DNA of 64,000 nt, from contig NZ_JABMEG010000001.1 in NCBI RefSeq assembly GCF_013179735.1, forward strand, positions 2,914,001-2,978,000, read 5' to 3'. Source of the stretch: Permianibacter fluminis. Lineage in GTDB: Bacteria > Pseudomonadota > Gammaproteobacteria > Enterobacterales > Permianibacteraceae. The position numbers and the translations under genes were made by a program. The notes beneath the pieces were generated by a model that was not told the origin of the DNA, searched no databases, and saw only the letters and a program-made list of their open reading frames with translations. Positions within the stretch are counted from its first letter, which is position 1. Every line of letters starts with the position of its first letter. Positions 1 through 9,743 of the stretch are shown piece after piece.

Positions 1-1
1 A

Positions 2-469
2 GCCACAAGCCCGTTCCTGAACGCCTGCAATTATGATGCGGCTGGCGCGATGCTGCAGTTTCTGCTCGGCCCGCTGAACCCACCCCGTGCAGAATACGCT
101 GGTGGCGTACTGGTGTTCGATCAGGCGAGTTACGCACCGGATGGTGATTTGAGTCTGGCCGAAAAAGGCTACCTTTATGTACCAGCGGGCTGTGCAAAAG
201 GCGAGCGTTGCCGCCTGCACATCGCCTTTCATGGCTGCCAACAAAATGCCGAAACCATTGGCGAACGCTTTGTTCGCGAAGCGGGCTATAACGCTTGGGC
301 GGAGGCCAATCAGCTGGTGATTCTGTATCCGCAGACAACCGCCTCCATGCTGCCGCTTAACCCGAAAGCGTGCTGGGATTGGTGGGGTTACACCGACGCC
401 GATTACGACACCCGGAACGGCAACCAGATTGCGACAGTGGCCAACATGGTTGCTGCAATGCGCCGTTAA
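2..469 (+). CDS. PHB depolymerase-family esterase, C-terminal part
   Basis: This is the 3' end of a gene whose start lies before the window; the frame is open from base 2 and codes 155 residues. The stretch LHIAFHGCQQNAETIGERF is the oxyanion-hole region of the esterase/PHB depolymerase family, which hydrolyses poly(3-hydroxybutyrate) or similar esters, and LVILYPQT follows as in that family. Having the HGC motif near the C-terminus, with the lipase-box part upstream, fits the circularly permuted (type 2) catalytic domain; that is inference because the lipase box is outside the window. The gene is convergent with kdpE and the two stop codons share the same TTAA. The acetoacetyl-CoA-forming and thiolase genes nearby fit polyester metabolism but do not prove it. 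Confidence 0.8.
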   Translation, partial: ATSPFLNACNYDAAGAMLQFLLGPLNPPRAEYAGGVLVFDQASYAPDGDLSLAEKGYLYVPAGCAKGERCRLHIAFHGCQQNAETIGERFVREAGYNAWAEANQLVILYPQTTASMLPLNPKACWDWWGYTDADYDTRNGNQIATVANMVAAMRR

Positions 470-1167
470 GCGTCAGCTACCAGCCGATAGCCAACGCCCA
501 GTTCCGTGCGCAGGTAACGCGGCTGGGCCGGGTCCTGTTCCAGCTTGTGCCGCAGCTGGCCCATGTAAATCCGCAAATAGTGACTGTCTTCGATGTGACT
601 CGGTCCCCACACTTCCTTCAGCAAGTGGCGATGGGTCACCACCATGCCGCTGTGTTTGATGAGCTGCGTCAGCAACTTGAATTCAATTTTGGTCAGATGA
701 ACCGGTTCACTGCCGCGGCTTACCGTGCGTGCCGCCAGATCCACACTGATGTCACCCATTTTGAAGGTACTCTGCTGCGGCGCGCCCGGTATTCGACTGC
801 GATGGCGAATCGCGACCCGCAGGCGCGCTTCCAATTCCGGAACGCTGAACGGCTTGACCAGGTAATCATCAGCGCCAGCATCCAGCGCCGCCACTTTGTC
901 GACTTCCTGATCGCGCGCTGACAGGATGATGATCGGTACATCCGACCATTCGCGCAGCTGGCGTATGAGTTGGACGCCATCGATATCGGGCAAGCCGAGG
1001 TCCAGTATCACGATTTCCGGCTTTTCCCGCGCGATAGTCTTGAGCCCGTCAACACCGGTGCCGGCTTCTTCCATCCGGTAGTGCGCGGGTGTCAGTGAGG
1101 CGCGTAAAAAGCGCCGTATCGGCAATTCGTCCTCGATGAGCACAATCAGCGGCAACAACTCAGTCAC
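466..1167 (-). CDS. kdpE: Potassium-responsive response regulator KdpE
   Basis: OmpR/PhoB-type response regulator of 233 residues, the usual KdpE length. The receiver domain has the acidic pair near residue 12, the phospho-acceptor Asp56 in VILDLGLPDIDG and Lys105 in YLVKPF. The C-terminal winged helix ends in RYLRTELGVGYRL. With KdpD it activates the kdp structural operon when potassium is limiting or osmolarity rises. Its ATG overlaps the kdpD stop codon by 4 bases, so the pair is translationally coupled. It is the last gene of the operon and ends convergently against the esterase gene. Confidence 0.97.
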   Translation of the reverse strand: MTELLPLIVLIEDELPIRRFLRASLTPAHYRMEEAGTGVDGLKTIAREKPEIVILDLGLPDIDGVQLIRQLREWSDVPIIILSARDQEVDKVAALDAGADDYLVKPFSVPELEARLRVAIRHRSRIPGAPQQSTFKMGDISVDLAARTVSRGSEPVHLTKIEFKLLTQLIKHSGMVVTHRHLLKEVWGPSHIEDSHYLRIYMGQLRHKLEQDPAQPRYLRTELGVGYRLVADA

Positions 1168-3920
1168 AGCAACGCTCCGTCATGCTCTATCACCGGCGCC
1201 GGCACTGTCTGCGGCAACACAAATACAAACGCGGCACCACCATCGACAGCGGACTCGGCCCAGATCCGGCCGTGATGCGCCTCGATGATCGCGCGGCAAA
1301 TGGCCAGCCCCAAGCCGACACCCGGTGAGGCACTCTCCGGATTGGCGCGATAGAATTTGTCGAACACCCGCTGTTCGCTACCTGCCGGCAAACCCGGGCC
1401 GTTGTCGGCAATTTGCACCGCCACTTCATCCGGTCCGCGTTTTGCCCGAATACGGATAGTCGAACCGGCAGGCGTGTACTTGACGGCGTTTTCGATCAGA
1501 TTGGCAAACACCCGTTCAATCAGGATCGGGTCCAGCATCACCAAGCCCAGGTCAGCCGGAATCTCGGTGACAATCGTGTGTTGACGCAGTCGTTCTTTGA
1601 GTGAGTTAAGACTGGCGCCGATCACTTCTTCCAGTGTGCTCCACTCCGGTCGCAGCGCGATATTGCCGGCCTCCAGTCGCGCCATGTCGAGCACTTTGGC
1701 GATCAGTTCGGCCATGCGCTCCGCTTCGTCACCAATGTGCAGGGCCAATTCACGACGGGTATCGTCCGACATCTGTTCGGTGCGCGCCAGTACAGACGCA
1801 GAACCAATCAGCGTGGCCAGCGGAGTGCGCAAATCATGCGAGATAGCCGCCAGCAGCGAATTGCGCAAACGCTCGGCTTCGTTGGCCATGCGCGCGGATT
1901 CGGCCTGGGTTGCCAGACTCAACCGTTCCAATGCCAAGGCAACCTGGCTGGCAAACGTATCCAGCTGACGACGTTGCTCCGGATCCCGCAGCCGGTTCCA
2001 ATTGTTCAATCGGATCGCCAGCACACCGATGGTTTTCGCAGACCCCTGCAGTGGCAGGAACAAGGCTTCAGCCGCAGGCAATGTGTCGGTGCTGTGGCCG
2101 GCAGACTGGCCGCGATCAAATACCCATTGCGCGGCCGCCATATCCTGTTCCGGAACAAACAGCTTTGGTGCCGGTAGGGTTTGTGGATAACGAATGCGGC
2201 CGTCGTCATCCGGCAACAACACAATCGACAAGCCACCGAACACGGCGTTGATGTGGCGCATGGCGCACAGGCGAATATCGTCGATGGCGCGTATGTCGGC
2301 CATTTCCCGACTCATGGCATACAGCTCGGATACCCGGCGCTCGCGAAAACCGGCAATGCGTGCCTGCAAACGCAAACCGGAAGCAAGGCGGGAGATCACC
2401 AGCGCCACGGTCAACATGGCAACAAAGGTCAATAAGTATTGGGTATCCGCGACGGCAAAGGTCAGATACGGTGGCACAAAGAAAAAATCAAAACTGGCAA
2501 CGGCCAGCACGGCTGCCACCACCGAAGGCAGCTGGCCGTAACGGACTGCGGCCAAGACGACGCCGAGCAGGTAAATCATGACCAGCACGGCATTGTCGAG
2601 CCGGCTGTGCAGCGGCCAGGCAATGGCGGTGCAGGCGCCGATCACGGCGACTGCAGAGAGAACCCGCCGCCGGGTATTTCGCTTTTTGTCCTCGATGGTG
2701 ACGATGCTGTCGTAACTTTCACTGCGCGCCAGAAATTGCTTGCTTGCGCGTTCCGGCGTGCTCGCGTCCGGTTCACTGCCGATGACGAAAACATCGATCT
2801 GACGCGCTTCTTTGATGATGGTTTCAACAACCGAGCCAAACAGCAAACGCTTCCAGCCAGCGGTCGCCGGCTTGCCGATCAGCAGTTTGGTAATATTGCG
2901 CGCCTGGGCACAGCCGAGGATTTCGGCACTGATTAGCGGCCCGGCAAGCGCAACGGTCTCGGCGCCCAGGGATTCTGCCAGTTCGAGCGTACGCAGCAGT
3001 CGCTCACGGGTCGTTTTGCTGGCTCGCTGCAAGCCGGGCGTTTCCACATAAGCGACCAGCCATTCGCAATTCAGCGCCGTCGCCATGCGTTTTCCAGCGC
3101 GCACCAGACTGTCGGCATCCGCGGTAGGACCGATTGCCACCAGCAAGCGGTCGGCCGCGGCCCATATCTTGCCGATGGCATTGCGATCGCGATAATCGCG
3201 CATCTGGGCATCGACGCGATCGGCTGTGCGACGCAGCGACAGCTCGCGCAGCGCAATCAGGTTGCCCTTGCGGAAGAAATGCTGGGCCGCGCGCTCCGCC
3301 TGCTCCGGCAAATACACTTTGCCTTCTTCCAGGCGCTGCAGCAGTTCGTCGGGTGGCAGGTCGATCAGTTCAACTTCATCGGCCTGTTCAAATATCCGAT
3401 CTGGCACCGTTTCCTGAACGCGAATTCCGGTGATGGAACCGACGATGTCATTGACGCTTTCGAGATGCTGGACATTGACCGTGGTATAGACATCGATACC
3501 CGCATCCAGCAGTTCTTCGACATCCTGCCAGCGCTTGGCATGGCGGGAACCCTCGACATTGCTGTGCGCCAGCTCATCCATCAGGATCAGCGCCGGTCGC
3601 CGTTTCAACGCCACATCGATATCAAACTCGCGCAGCTTGCGGCCTTGATAGAGCTGTTCGCGCGCGGGCAGCAGTTCCAGCCCGGTGGTCAGCGCGGCAG
3701 TCTCGGCGCGCTTGTGCGTCTCGACCACCCCAACGACAACATCCACGCCTTCAACACGCCGCGCCTGTGCCGCCTCCAGCATCGTGTAGGTCTTGCCAAC
3801 ACCGGGCGCCATGCCAAAGAAGATTTTCAGGTGGCCACGGTGCGCGCGCGCCTCGTCAGCTTTGACACGCGCCAGCAAAGCATCGGGATTGGGGCGTTGC
3901 TCGTCCAGATTAGGGCTCAT
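1164..3920 (-). CDS. kdpD: Osmosensitive K+ sensor histidine kinase KdpD
   Basis: Full-length (918 residues) membrane sensor kinase. Visible in order: N-terminal KdpD domain with Walker A GMAPGVGKT (36-44) and Walker B-like LILMDELAHSN; a universal-stress-like domain; four closely spaced membrane segments around residues 420-520 (VLSAVAVIGACTAIAWPL and following); a GAF-like region; the phospho-accepting His near residue 695 in ISHDLRTPL; and an ATPase domain with N (NLIENAVKYTPAG), G1 (ADNGPGLP) and G2 (GVGLGLAI) boxes. It phosphorylates KdpE. It lies 87 bp after kdpC and overlaps kdpE, so the sensor pair is co-transcribed with the pump it controls. Confidence 0.97.
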   Translation of the reverse strand: MSPNLDEQRPNPDALLARVKADEARAHRGHLKIFFGMAPGVGKTYTMLEAAQARRVEGVDVVVGVVETHKRAETAALTTGLELLPAREQLYQGRKLREFDIDVALKRRPALILMDELAHSNVEGSRHAKRWQDVEELLDAGIDVYTTVNVQHLESVNDIVGSITGIRVQETVPDRIFEQADEVELIDLPPDELLQRLEEGKVYLPEQAERAAQHFFRKGNLIALRELSLRRTADRVDAQMRDYRDRNAIGKIWAAADRLLVAIGPTADADSLVRAGKRMATALNCEWLVAYVETPGLQRASKTTRERLLRTLELAESLGAETVALAGPLISAEILGCAQARNITKLLIGKPATAGWKRLLFGSVVETIIKEARQIDVFVIGSEPDASTPERASKQFLARSESYDSIVTIEDKKRNTRRRVLSAVAVIGACTAIAWPLHSRLDNAVLVMIYLLGVVLAAVRYGQLPSVVAAVLAVASFDFFFVPPYLTFAVADTQYLLTFVAMLTVALVISRLASGLRLQARIAGFRERRVSELYAMSREMADIRAIDDIRLCAMRHINAVFGGLSIVLLPDDDGRIRYPQTLPAPKLFVPEQDMAAAQWVFDRGQSAGHSTDTLPAAEALFLPLQGSAKTIGVLAIRLNNWNRLRDPEQRRQLDTFASQVALALERLSLATQAESARMANEAERLRNSLLAAISHDLRTPLATLIGSASVLARTEQMSDDTRRELALHIGDEAERMAELIAKVLDMARLEAGNIALRPEWSTLEEVIGASLNSLKERLRQHTIVTEIPADLGLVMLDPILIERVFANLIENAVKYTPAGSTIRIRAKRGPDEVAVQIADNGPGLPAGSEQRVFDKFYRANPESASPGVGLGLAICRAIIEAHHGRIWAESAVDGGAAFVFVLPQTVPAPVIEHDGALL

Positions 3921-4007
3921 GGCAACCTGCGCAAAAGGAGTTTGCGTACCGATTGATGAAGATTCATCGGGACCTGCTTAGCATAGCGCCAAATCCGGAT
4001 TGCCATG

Positions 4008-4598
4008 TTACGGCGTGCGGTTACCGTTCTGGCTCAATGCATCGAGCGCGAGATTCAGCTTCAGCACATTCACCACCGGTTCGCCGAGCACGCCGAACGT
4101 GCGTGCCTCGGTTTGTCGTTCGATAAGCGATTTGACCGTATCGAGCGGCAGGCCGCGCACACGCGCAATGCGACCGGATTGATACAGCGCTGCCGCCGGA
4201 GAAAGGTGCGGGTCGAGACCCGAGGCAGATGTCGTGACCAAATCCACCGGAACCGGACCGTTCTGATCCGGATGGGCAACACGCATCGCTTCGATGCGGC
4301 CTTTGACCGCATCGTGCAGCGCCGGATTCAACGGGCCGAGGTTGGAACCTCCGGAGGCCGCGGCGTTGTAGGGTTCCGGGCCGGTTGCCGACGGTCGGCC
4401 CCAGAAATAGCGTTCATTCTCGAACCCTTGTCCGATCAGTTCCGAGCCAATCGGTTGGCCATTTTTTTCAATCAGGCTACCGTTGGCCTGATTGGCAAAC
4501 AGGGTTTGCGCGACGCCGGTAACCGTCAGTGGGTAAATCACGCCAGTCAGCAAGGTCAGTCCGCCGAACAGCACCAGCGCAGGTCGTAACAGGTTCAT
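4008..4598 (-). CDS. kdpC: K+-transporting ATPase subunit C
   Basis: 196-residue KdpC, the small subunit needed for assembly of the KdpFABC pump. One N-terminal membrane segment ([21 protein letters not shown]) is followed by a periplasmic domain with the family block [20 protein letters not shown], and [19 protein letters not shown] near the middle. I start it at the ATG giving MNLLRPALV because a GGAG lies 7 bases upstream and E. coli KdpC begins the same way; an 11-codon upstream extension is open but lacks these signals. It follows kdpB after 69 bp. Confidence 0.96.
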   Translation of the reverse strand: MNLLRPALVLFGGLTLLTGVIYPLTVTGVAQTLFANQANGSLIEKNGQPIGSELIGQGFENERYFWGRPSATGPEPYNAAASGGSNLGPLNPALHDAVKGRIEAMRVAHPDQNGPVPVDLVTTSASGLDPHLSPAAALYQSGRIARVRGLPLDTVKSLIERQTEARTFGVLGEPVVNVLKLNLALDALSQNGNRTP

Positions 4599-4667
4599 GT
4601 TGATGCTCCCAGTGTAGAGGCCAGGCTGCATGCAGCCGAGCCTCTGCTTTCTTTGAGAATTCGGCTC

Positions 4668-6740
4668 TTAGATCAGGCCAGCGACCGCCAACAGCACATC
4701 GATCAACTTGATGCCAATGAATGGCACAATGATGCCGCCGAGACCATAAATGACCAGGTTGTCGCGCAGCAATTTGGCGGCGCCAACGGGCCGGTAGGTG
4801 ACGCCTTTCAGCGCCAGCGGAATCAGCGCAACGATGATCAGCGCATTGAAAATGACAGCCGACAGAATGGCACTCCGCGGGCTGGCCAGGTTCATGATGT
4901 TCAGCGTGTTCAGTACCGGATAGGTGCTGGCAAACGCCGCCGGAATGATCGCGAAATACTTGGCGATATCATTGGCAATCGAGAACGTGGTCAGCGAACC
5001 ACGGGTCATCAGCATCTGTTTGCCGATTTCGACAATCTCGATCAGCTTGGTCGGGTTGGAATCGAGATCAACCATGTTGCCGGCTTCTTTCGCGGCCTGC
5101 GTGCCGCTGTTCATCGCCACGGCAACATCGGCCTGAGCGAGGGCAGGGGCATCATTGGTGCCGTCGCCGGTCATCGCCACCAGTTTGCCTTGGGCTTGAT
5201 GCTCGCGTATCAATGCAAGCTTGGTTTCCGGTCTCGCTTCGGCAAGAAAATCATCGACACCAGCTTCAGCGGCAATCGCGGCAGCGGTCAGCGGGTTGTC
5301 GCCGGTGATCATGATGGTCTTGATACCCATCGAGCGCAGCTCGGCAAAGCGCTCCTTGATGCCACCCTTGACGATATCTTTCAGTTCGACAACGCCAAGC
5401 ACGCGCTGGCTTTCAGCAACGACCAACGGTGTCGCGCCGCGTCTTGCCACTTCATCGACAATCTTTTCGACTTCTGCCGGATACCTGCCGCCCTGCTCGG
5501 TTACGAACTGGCGAATCGCATCGGTCGAACCTTTGCGTATCAATCGGCCATCAAGGTTGACGCCGCTCATCCGGGTCTGTGCCGAGAAGTGGACAAAGCT
5601 GGCACCGAGCGCGTGAATATCGCGCTGGCGCAAGCCGTACTTTTCCTTTGCCAATACGACAATCGAGCGGCCTTCCGGTGTTTCGTCGGCAAGCGATGCA
5701 AGCTGCGCAACATCAGCTAGTTCCAGACCGGTTACACCGGATACCGGAATGAGCGCCGAGGCCTGCCGATTGCCGAGGGTGATAGTGCCGGTTTTGTCGA
5801 GCAGCAGCACATCGACATCACCAGCGGCTTCCACCGCACGGCCGGAGGTGGCAATGACATTGGCGCGCAGCAGGCGGCCCATGCCGGCAACGCCAATCGC
5901 CGATAGCAGGCCGCCGATCGTGGTCGGGATCAAGCAAACCAGCAGCGCCACCAATACCGTCACCGTGACCGGCGTGCCGCTACCGGCTTCGTTCGTTGCA
6001 TAAAGCGAGAAGGGCAGCAAGGTGACGGTGGCAAACAGGAACACCAGCGTCAGCGCAACCAACAAAATCGTCAATGCGATTTCATTGGGCGTTTTCTTGC
6101 GCTTGGCGCCTTCGACCATCGCAATCATCCGGTCGAGAAACGCTTCACCGGGATTGACGGTGATTTCGACGATGAGCCAATCCGACAAGACCCGGGTACC
6201 ACCGGTAACCGAGGAGAAATCGCCGCCAGCCTCGCGAATCACCGGTGCCGATTCACCGGTGATGGCCGACTCATCAACCGAGGCAACACCTTCGATCACC
6301 TTGCCATCGCCGGGCACAAAATCACCGGCCTCAACCAATACGGTATCGCCTTTGCGCAACGTGACACTGCTGACCGCTTCCGGTTTGGCACCATAACGAG
6401 CTTCGCGCAGTTTCTTTGCGGTGATGTCACGTTTGGCAGCGCGCAAGCTAGCCGCTTGCGCTTTGCTGCGACCTTCGGCCAGGGCTTCGGCAAAATTGGC
6501 GAACAGCAGCGTGAACCACAGCCAGACAGTAATCGCGACCAGAAACCAGGTCGGCTGTTCGGCATGGCTGACAAGCGACTGCACGGTCAGGCCGGTGGTC
6601 AGTAGCGAGCCGACATAGACGACAAACATGACCGGGTTCTTCAGCTGCGCCAAAGGCGCCAGTTTTTTTACGCTGTCGAGCACAGCCGGTTTTACCAGTG
6701 TCGGCTCAAACAACGACAGATTCTTCAAATGGGAAGACAT
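4668..6740 (-). CDS. kdpB: K+-transporting ATPase ATP-binding subunit B
   Basis: 690-residue P-type ATPase that powers potassium import. Diagnostic motifs: actuator TGESAPVI, phosphorylation site DKTGTITLG, nucleotide-domain [15 protein letters not shown], hinge [21 protein letters not shown], and membrane segments at both ends. The ATG giving MSSHLKNLS is preferred, with a GAGAG upstream, over a TTG six codons earlier. It starts 33 bp after the kdpA stop and forms the pump with KdpA, KdpC and KdpF. Confidence 0.97.
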   Translation of the reverse strand: MSSHLKNLSLFEPTLVKPAVLDSVKKLAPLAQLKNPVMFVVYVGSLLTTGLTVQSLVSHAEQPTWFLVAITVWLWFTLLFANFAEALAEGRSKAQAASLRAAKRDITAKKLREARYGAKPEAVSSVTLRKGDTVLVEAGDFVPGDGKVIEGVASVDESAITGESAPVIREAGGDFSSVTGGTRVLSDWLIVEITVNPGEAFLDRMIAMVEGAKRKKTPNEIALTILLVALTLVFLFATVTLLPFSLYATNEAGSGTPVTVTVLVALLVCLIPTTIGGLLSAIGVAGMGRLLRANVIATSGRAVEAAGDVDVLLLDKTGTITLGNRQASALIPVSGVTGLELADVAQLASLADETPEGRSIVVLAKEKYGLRQRDIHALGASFVHFSAQTRMSGVNLDGRLIRKGSTDAIRQFVTEQGGRYPAEVEKIVDEVARRGATPLVVAESQRVLGVVELKDIVKGGIKERFAELRSMGIKTIMITGDNPLTAAAIAAEAGVDDFLAEARPETKLALIREHQAQGKLVAMTGDGTNDAPALAQADVAVAMNSGTQAAKEAGNMVDLDSNPTKLIEIVEIGKQMLMTRGSLTTFSIANDIAKYFAIIPAAFASTYPVLNTLNIMNLASPRSAILSAVIFNALIIVALIPLALKGVTYRPVGAAKLLRDNLVIYGLGGIIVPFIGIKLIDVLLAVAGLI

Positions 6741-6773
6741 GATTGCGCGTTCTCTCAATGAATGGCGGCGTTG

Positions 6774-8480
6774 TTAACGACCCAGCATCATCAACTGCTC
6801 GACGAATGGCCCCAGTGCCAAGGCGGGAATGAAAGTCAATGCACCAACGAGCAGCACCGAGCCAATCAACAGCGTAATGAACAGCGGACCATGGGTCGGT
6901 AAGGTTCCGGCGCCAGCCGGCACCTGCTTCTTGCTGGCCAGGTTGCCGGCGACTGCCAATACCGCAACAATCGGCAGGAAGCGGCCGAACCAGACCGTAA
7001 TGCCGAGCATCAGGTTATAGAACGGCACGTTGGCTGAAATGCCGGCAAATGCCGAACCGTTGTTGTTGGCTGCCGAGGAGAACGCGTACAGAATTTCCGA
7101 GAAACCATGTGCACCGGGGTTGGCGCGGCTGGCAATGCCGGCATCGGTGACGACCGCAATGGCCGTGCCGACCAGCACCAGCAGCGGCGTGATCAGAATG
7201 GCGACCGATACCATCTTCATGTCGAAAGCTTCGATCTTTTTGCCGATATATTCCGGCGTCCGCCCGATCATCAGGCCGGCGATGAATACCGCAATGATCG
7301 CAAACATCAGCATGCCGTACAGCCCTGAACCGGCACCGCCAAAGATCACTTCGCCAAGCTGTATCAGCATCATCGGAACAAATCCGCCAATCGGCGTGAA
7401 CGAGTCATGCATCGCATTGACCGCACCACAGGAAGCTGCCGTCGTGATAGTGGCAAACAAGGCCGAGTTGGTGATGCCGTAACGCACTTCCTTGCCTTCC
7501 ATGTTGCCGCCCGATTGCAGCGTGCTGACCGTTTGATCGGCGCCAAGCGCGGTCAACACCGGATTGCCCTGTTGCTCGGCGACGGTGACTACGATCAGGA
7601 ATCCGGCAAATGTGATCATCATCGCGGCCAGAATTGCCCAGCCCTGGCGGGTGTCGCCCACCATCCGGCCAAAGACCCAGCACAAGGCGGCAGGAATGGC
7701 GAAGATCGACAACATCTGCAGGAAGTTGCTGAATGCCGTCGGATTCTCGAACGGATGCGCGGAATTGGCATTGAAAAAACCACCGCCATTGGTACCGAGC
7801 ATCTTGATCGCTTCTTGTGACGCAACCGGCCCCATGGCGATGGTTTGTTTGCCACCGTCCAGCGTTTCCACCGTCAGATAATCCGAAAAGTTCTGGATGA
7901 CGCCCTGGCTGACCAGTACCAACGCAAAGACCACGCAGATCGGCAACAGCAAGTACAAAGTGCAGCGTGTCAGGTCAATCCAGGCATTGCCAATGGTGTT
8001 GGCGCTCTTGCGGGCAAATCCGCGGATAAGCGCAATGGCCATCACGATCCCGGTTGCTGCCGAGAGAAAGTTTTGAACGGTGAGCGCCAGCATCTGGGTC
8101 AGATAGCTCATCGTCGTCTCGCCAGCATAGCCTTGCCAGTTGGTGTTGGTAACAAAGCTCAGCGCGGTGTTGAATGAAGAATCGGCTGAGACGGCAGCGA
8201 ACCCGGCGGGATTCAGTGGCAGGGTGTCCTGAAACCGTTGCAGTGCATAAACCGTGATCACCCCAAGCACATTGAAAATAAGCACGGCCAGCGCGTAATG
8301 CTGCCAGCGCATTTCCTCGCCGTCCTTGACGCCAGCCAGTTTGTACAACGGCCTTTCCAACAGCGAGAGAAACCGAACACGGCCATCAAAAATGGCGGTG
8401 ATATAAACGCCAAGCGGTTTGGTGATCAGCAATAACACACCAAAATACAGCGCAATCTGGGCCAAGCCTTGACCAGTCAT
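6774..8480 (-). CDS. kdpA: K+-transporting ATPase potassium-binding subunit A
   Basis: 568-residue polytopic membrane protein, the potassium channel-like subunit of the Kdp pump, related to Trk/Ktr transporters. Recognisable selectivity-loop blocks are TNTNWQGYAGE, GTNGGGFFNANSAHPFENPT and, later, TSAANNNGSAF-type sequence (SSAANNNGSAFAG). Its start codon overlaps the kdpF stop by four bases (ATGA), the usual Kdp arrangement. Confidence 0.97.
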   Translation of the reverse strand: MTGQGLAQIALYFGVLLLITKPLGVYITAIFDGRVRFLSLLERPLYKLAGVKDGEEMRWQHYALAVLIFNVLGVITVYALQRFQDTLPLNPAGFAAVSADSSFNTALSFVTNTNWQGYAGETTMSYLTQMLALTVQNFLSAATGIVMAIALIRGFARKSANTIGNAWIDLTRCTLYLLLPICVVFALVLVSQGVIQNFSDYLTVETLDGGKQTIAMGPVASQEAIKMLGTNGGGFFNANSAHPFENPTAFSNFLQMLSIFAIPAALCWVFGRMVGDTRQGWAILAAMMITFAGFLIVVTVAEQQGNPVLTALGADQTVSTLQSGGNMEGKEVRYGITNSALFATITTAASCGAVNAMHDSFTPIGGFVPMMLIQLGEVIFGGAGSGLYGMLMFAIIAVFIAGLMIGRTPEYIGKKIEAFDMKMVSVAILITPLLVLVGTAIAVVTDAGIASRANPGAHGFSEILYAFSSAANNNGSAFAGISANVPFYNLMLGITVWFGRFLPIVAVLAVAGNLASKKQVPAGAGTLPTHGPLFITLLIGSVLLVGALTFIPALALGPFVEQLMMLGR

Positions 8481-8569
8481 GTAAAACGCTCCGGAAAGAA
8501 CAGGGCAATAACCAGATAAACAAACAGACCTGCGGCCAGACCCGCTCCAATCAGATACAGGATGTTCAT
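8477..8569 (-). CDS. kdpF: K+-transporting ATPase subunit F
   Basis: A 30-residue hydrophobic peptide, MNILYLIGAGLAAGLFVYLV followed by IALFFPERFT, read directly from the sequence. It is a single membrane helix ending in a short charged tail, the same size and pattern as E. coli KdpF (29 residues), which stabilises the Kdp complex. It overlaps kdpA (ATGA) and is itself overlapped by another tiny ORF upstream, so translation of the three is probably coupled. Confidence 0.9.
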   Translation of the reverse strand: MNILYLIGAGLAAGLFVYLVIALFFPERFT

Positions 8570-8658
8570 GTCAGTGATCTCAAGCGTTCAACGACAAAAA
8601 GGAAACCAACGACCACGATAAAAAGGGCAGCGATCAACCCGATGCACAGCGTATCCAT
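8566..8658 (-). CDS. Tiny membrane protein preceding kdpF
   Basis: A second 30-residue ORF, MDTLCIGLIAALFIVVVGFL then FVVERLRSLT. It is one hydrophobic helix with a charged C-terminal tail, and its stop overlaps the kdpF start in an ATGA. Small ORFs of this style (short helix ending in ER-L) sit in front of kdpF in many proteobacterial kdp operons as far as I recall, but I know no function. The ribosome site is weak (ACGGAA about 9 bases upstream). The exact overlap and identical length support a real gene; it could be an ancillary Kdp subunit. Confidence 0.6.
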   Translation of the reverse strand: MDTLCIGLIAALFIVVVGFLFVVERLRSLT

Positions 8659-8750
8659 GACAATTTCCGTTAGCGGGATGGCGTGATGAAAAGTCTAGAC
8701 AGCAGCACATGAGGATTGGGTAAAGATTGCCGGGTAGCGCATAAAGACGG

Positions 8751-8756
8751 TGTCAA
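8751..8756 (-). promoter_or_regulatory. Possible -35 element of the kdp promoter
   Basis: On the minus strand TTGACA stands 93 bases before the first tiny kdp ORF, and two CTTTA tracts follow it (about 8743-8747 and 8720-8724). KdpE of E. coli binds T/A-rich sites upstream of kdpF, so this is the obvious place for the kdp promoter. No good -10 hexamer lies at 17 bp, so the call is weak. Confidence 0.25.
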
Positions 8757-8773
8757 GAATTGGCGGCAGATGT

Positions 8774-8950
8774 TCACTGCTTGGAGTCCGGCGAGTGACC
8801 GGGGGTGGTCGGTGGTGAAGCCACCTGTCTGGCCATCGCTGGTGGATTACGGTCAGACGTATCAGTCGGGCCCAGGCATTTCTGCAGCAGAAAACAGCCG
8901 AGCAAGATAAGCAATGTCGACAACAGAAAAAGGCTCAGGAACTCCAGCAT
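8774..8950 (-). CDS. Possible small single-helix membrane protein upstream of kdp
   Basis: A 58-residue minus-strand ORF beginning MLEFLSLFLLSTLLILLGCF and ending in a polar, Pro/Thr/Ser-rich tail (NPPAMARQVASPPTTPGHSP). The first 23 residues would form a membrane helix or signal anchor, and a Cys at residue 19 after LLG gives a faint lipobox look. The ribosome-binding site is poor. It lies 115 bp upstream of the kdp mini-ORFs, in the same direction. No family recognised; the clear hydrophobic/polar division is the only support. Confidence 0.35.
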   Translation of the reverse strand: MLEFLSLFLLSTLLILLGCFLLQKCLGPTDTSDRNPPAMARQVASPPTTPGHSPDSKQ

Positions 8951-9060
8951 CGGGGTCTACCCATCTCAGGTGGCGCCCCAGCAGTATCCGGAAATACGTG
9001 TAAAAATGGCGTAAAAAAAAGACCGCCAATCGGCGGTCTTCTGATGCGGCGGTGAAGAAC
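8951..9060. other. Intergenic stretch between the kdp and leucine operons
   Basis: Apart from the terminator at 9012-9038 I see no gene or conserved element here. Both flanking operons run on the minus strand, so this holds the end of the leucine operon and any distal part of the kdp promoter region. Confidence 0.5.
9012..9038 (-). terminator. Rho-independent terminator after scoB
   Basis: The perfect stem GACCGCC-AATC-GGCGGTC (9021-9038) is followed, in minus-strand direction, by a run of eight T (complement of the A run at 9013-9020). It closes the leucine-degradation operon 22 bp after scoB. Confidence 0.9.
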
Positions 9061-9720
9061 TTAGTCGAACGTCATTTCCGGGACATGGGCAGGAATCACC
9101 AACTCACCTTCGGTCTTGGCCTGGATTTCCTCGACGGAAACACCGGGTGCCCGCTCCAGCAGATGGAACTTGCCATCGCGAATTTCGACCACTGCCAAAT
9201 CGGTGACCAGCTTCTTGATGCATTTGACACCGGTCAGCGGCAGCGAGCATTGCTTCAGCAATTTCGAGGCGCCGGATTTGTCGGCGTGGGTCATGGTCAC
9301 GACAATATTCTGGGCGCCGGCAACCAGATCCATGGCGCCGCCCATGCCTTTGACCAACTTGCCCGGCACCATCCACGACGCGATATTGCCATTGACGTCC
9401 ACTTCAAAGGCGCCAAGCACGGTCAGGTCGACGTGGCCACCGCGGATCATCGCGAAACTTTCAGCGGAGGAGAAAAACGCCGCGCCGGTAGCGGTGGTAA
9501 CGGTTTGCTTGCCGGCGTTGATTAGGTCGGCGTCGACTTCTTCGTCCGTCGGGAACGGGCCCATGCCGAGCAGACCGTTTTCCGATTGCAGCATCACCTG
9601 CATGCCTTTCGGCACGTAGTTGGCGACCAGGGTCGGAATGCCGATACCGAGGTTGACGTAGTAGCCATCGCGCAGCTCTTTGGCAACGCGCATGGCGATT
9701 TGATCACGATTCAGAGCCAT
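9061..9720 (-). CDS. scoB: 3-oxoacid CoA-transferase subunit B
   Basis: 219-residue beta subunit of succinyl-CoA (or acetyl-CoA):acetoacetate CoA-transferase. It begins with the typical LRDGYYVNLGIGIPTLVANY and carries SENGLLGMGP, whose Glu forms the acyl-CoA thioester intermediate in this family. With ScoA it moves CoA between acetoacetate, the product of the HMG-CoA lyase encoded upstream, and an acyl-CoA, feeding the thiolase. Which CoA donor is used cannot be read from sequence. Confidence 0.93.
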   Translation of the reverse strand: MALNRDQIAMRVAKELRDGYYVNLGIGIPTLVANYVPKGMQVMLQSENGLLGMGPFPTDEEVDADLINAGKQTVTTATGAAFFSSAESFAMIRGGHVDLTVLGAFEVDVNGNIASWMVPGKLVKGMGGAMDLVAGAQNIVVTMTHADKSGASKLLKQCSLPLTGVKCIKKLVTDLAVVEIRDGKFHLLERAPGVSVEEIQAKTEGELVIPAHVPEMTFD

Positions 9721-9743
9721 TATCCAACTCCTGAAGTCTTATT

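Noticed and set aside
4653-5720. 355-codon plus-strand open frame opposite kdpB
   Set aside because: It lies wholly antisense to a clear kdpB and its translation is composition-biased with no family motif.
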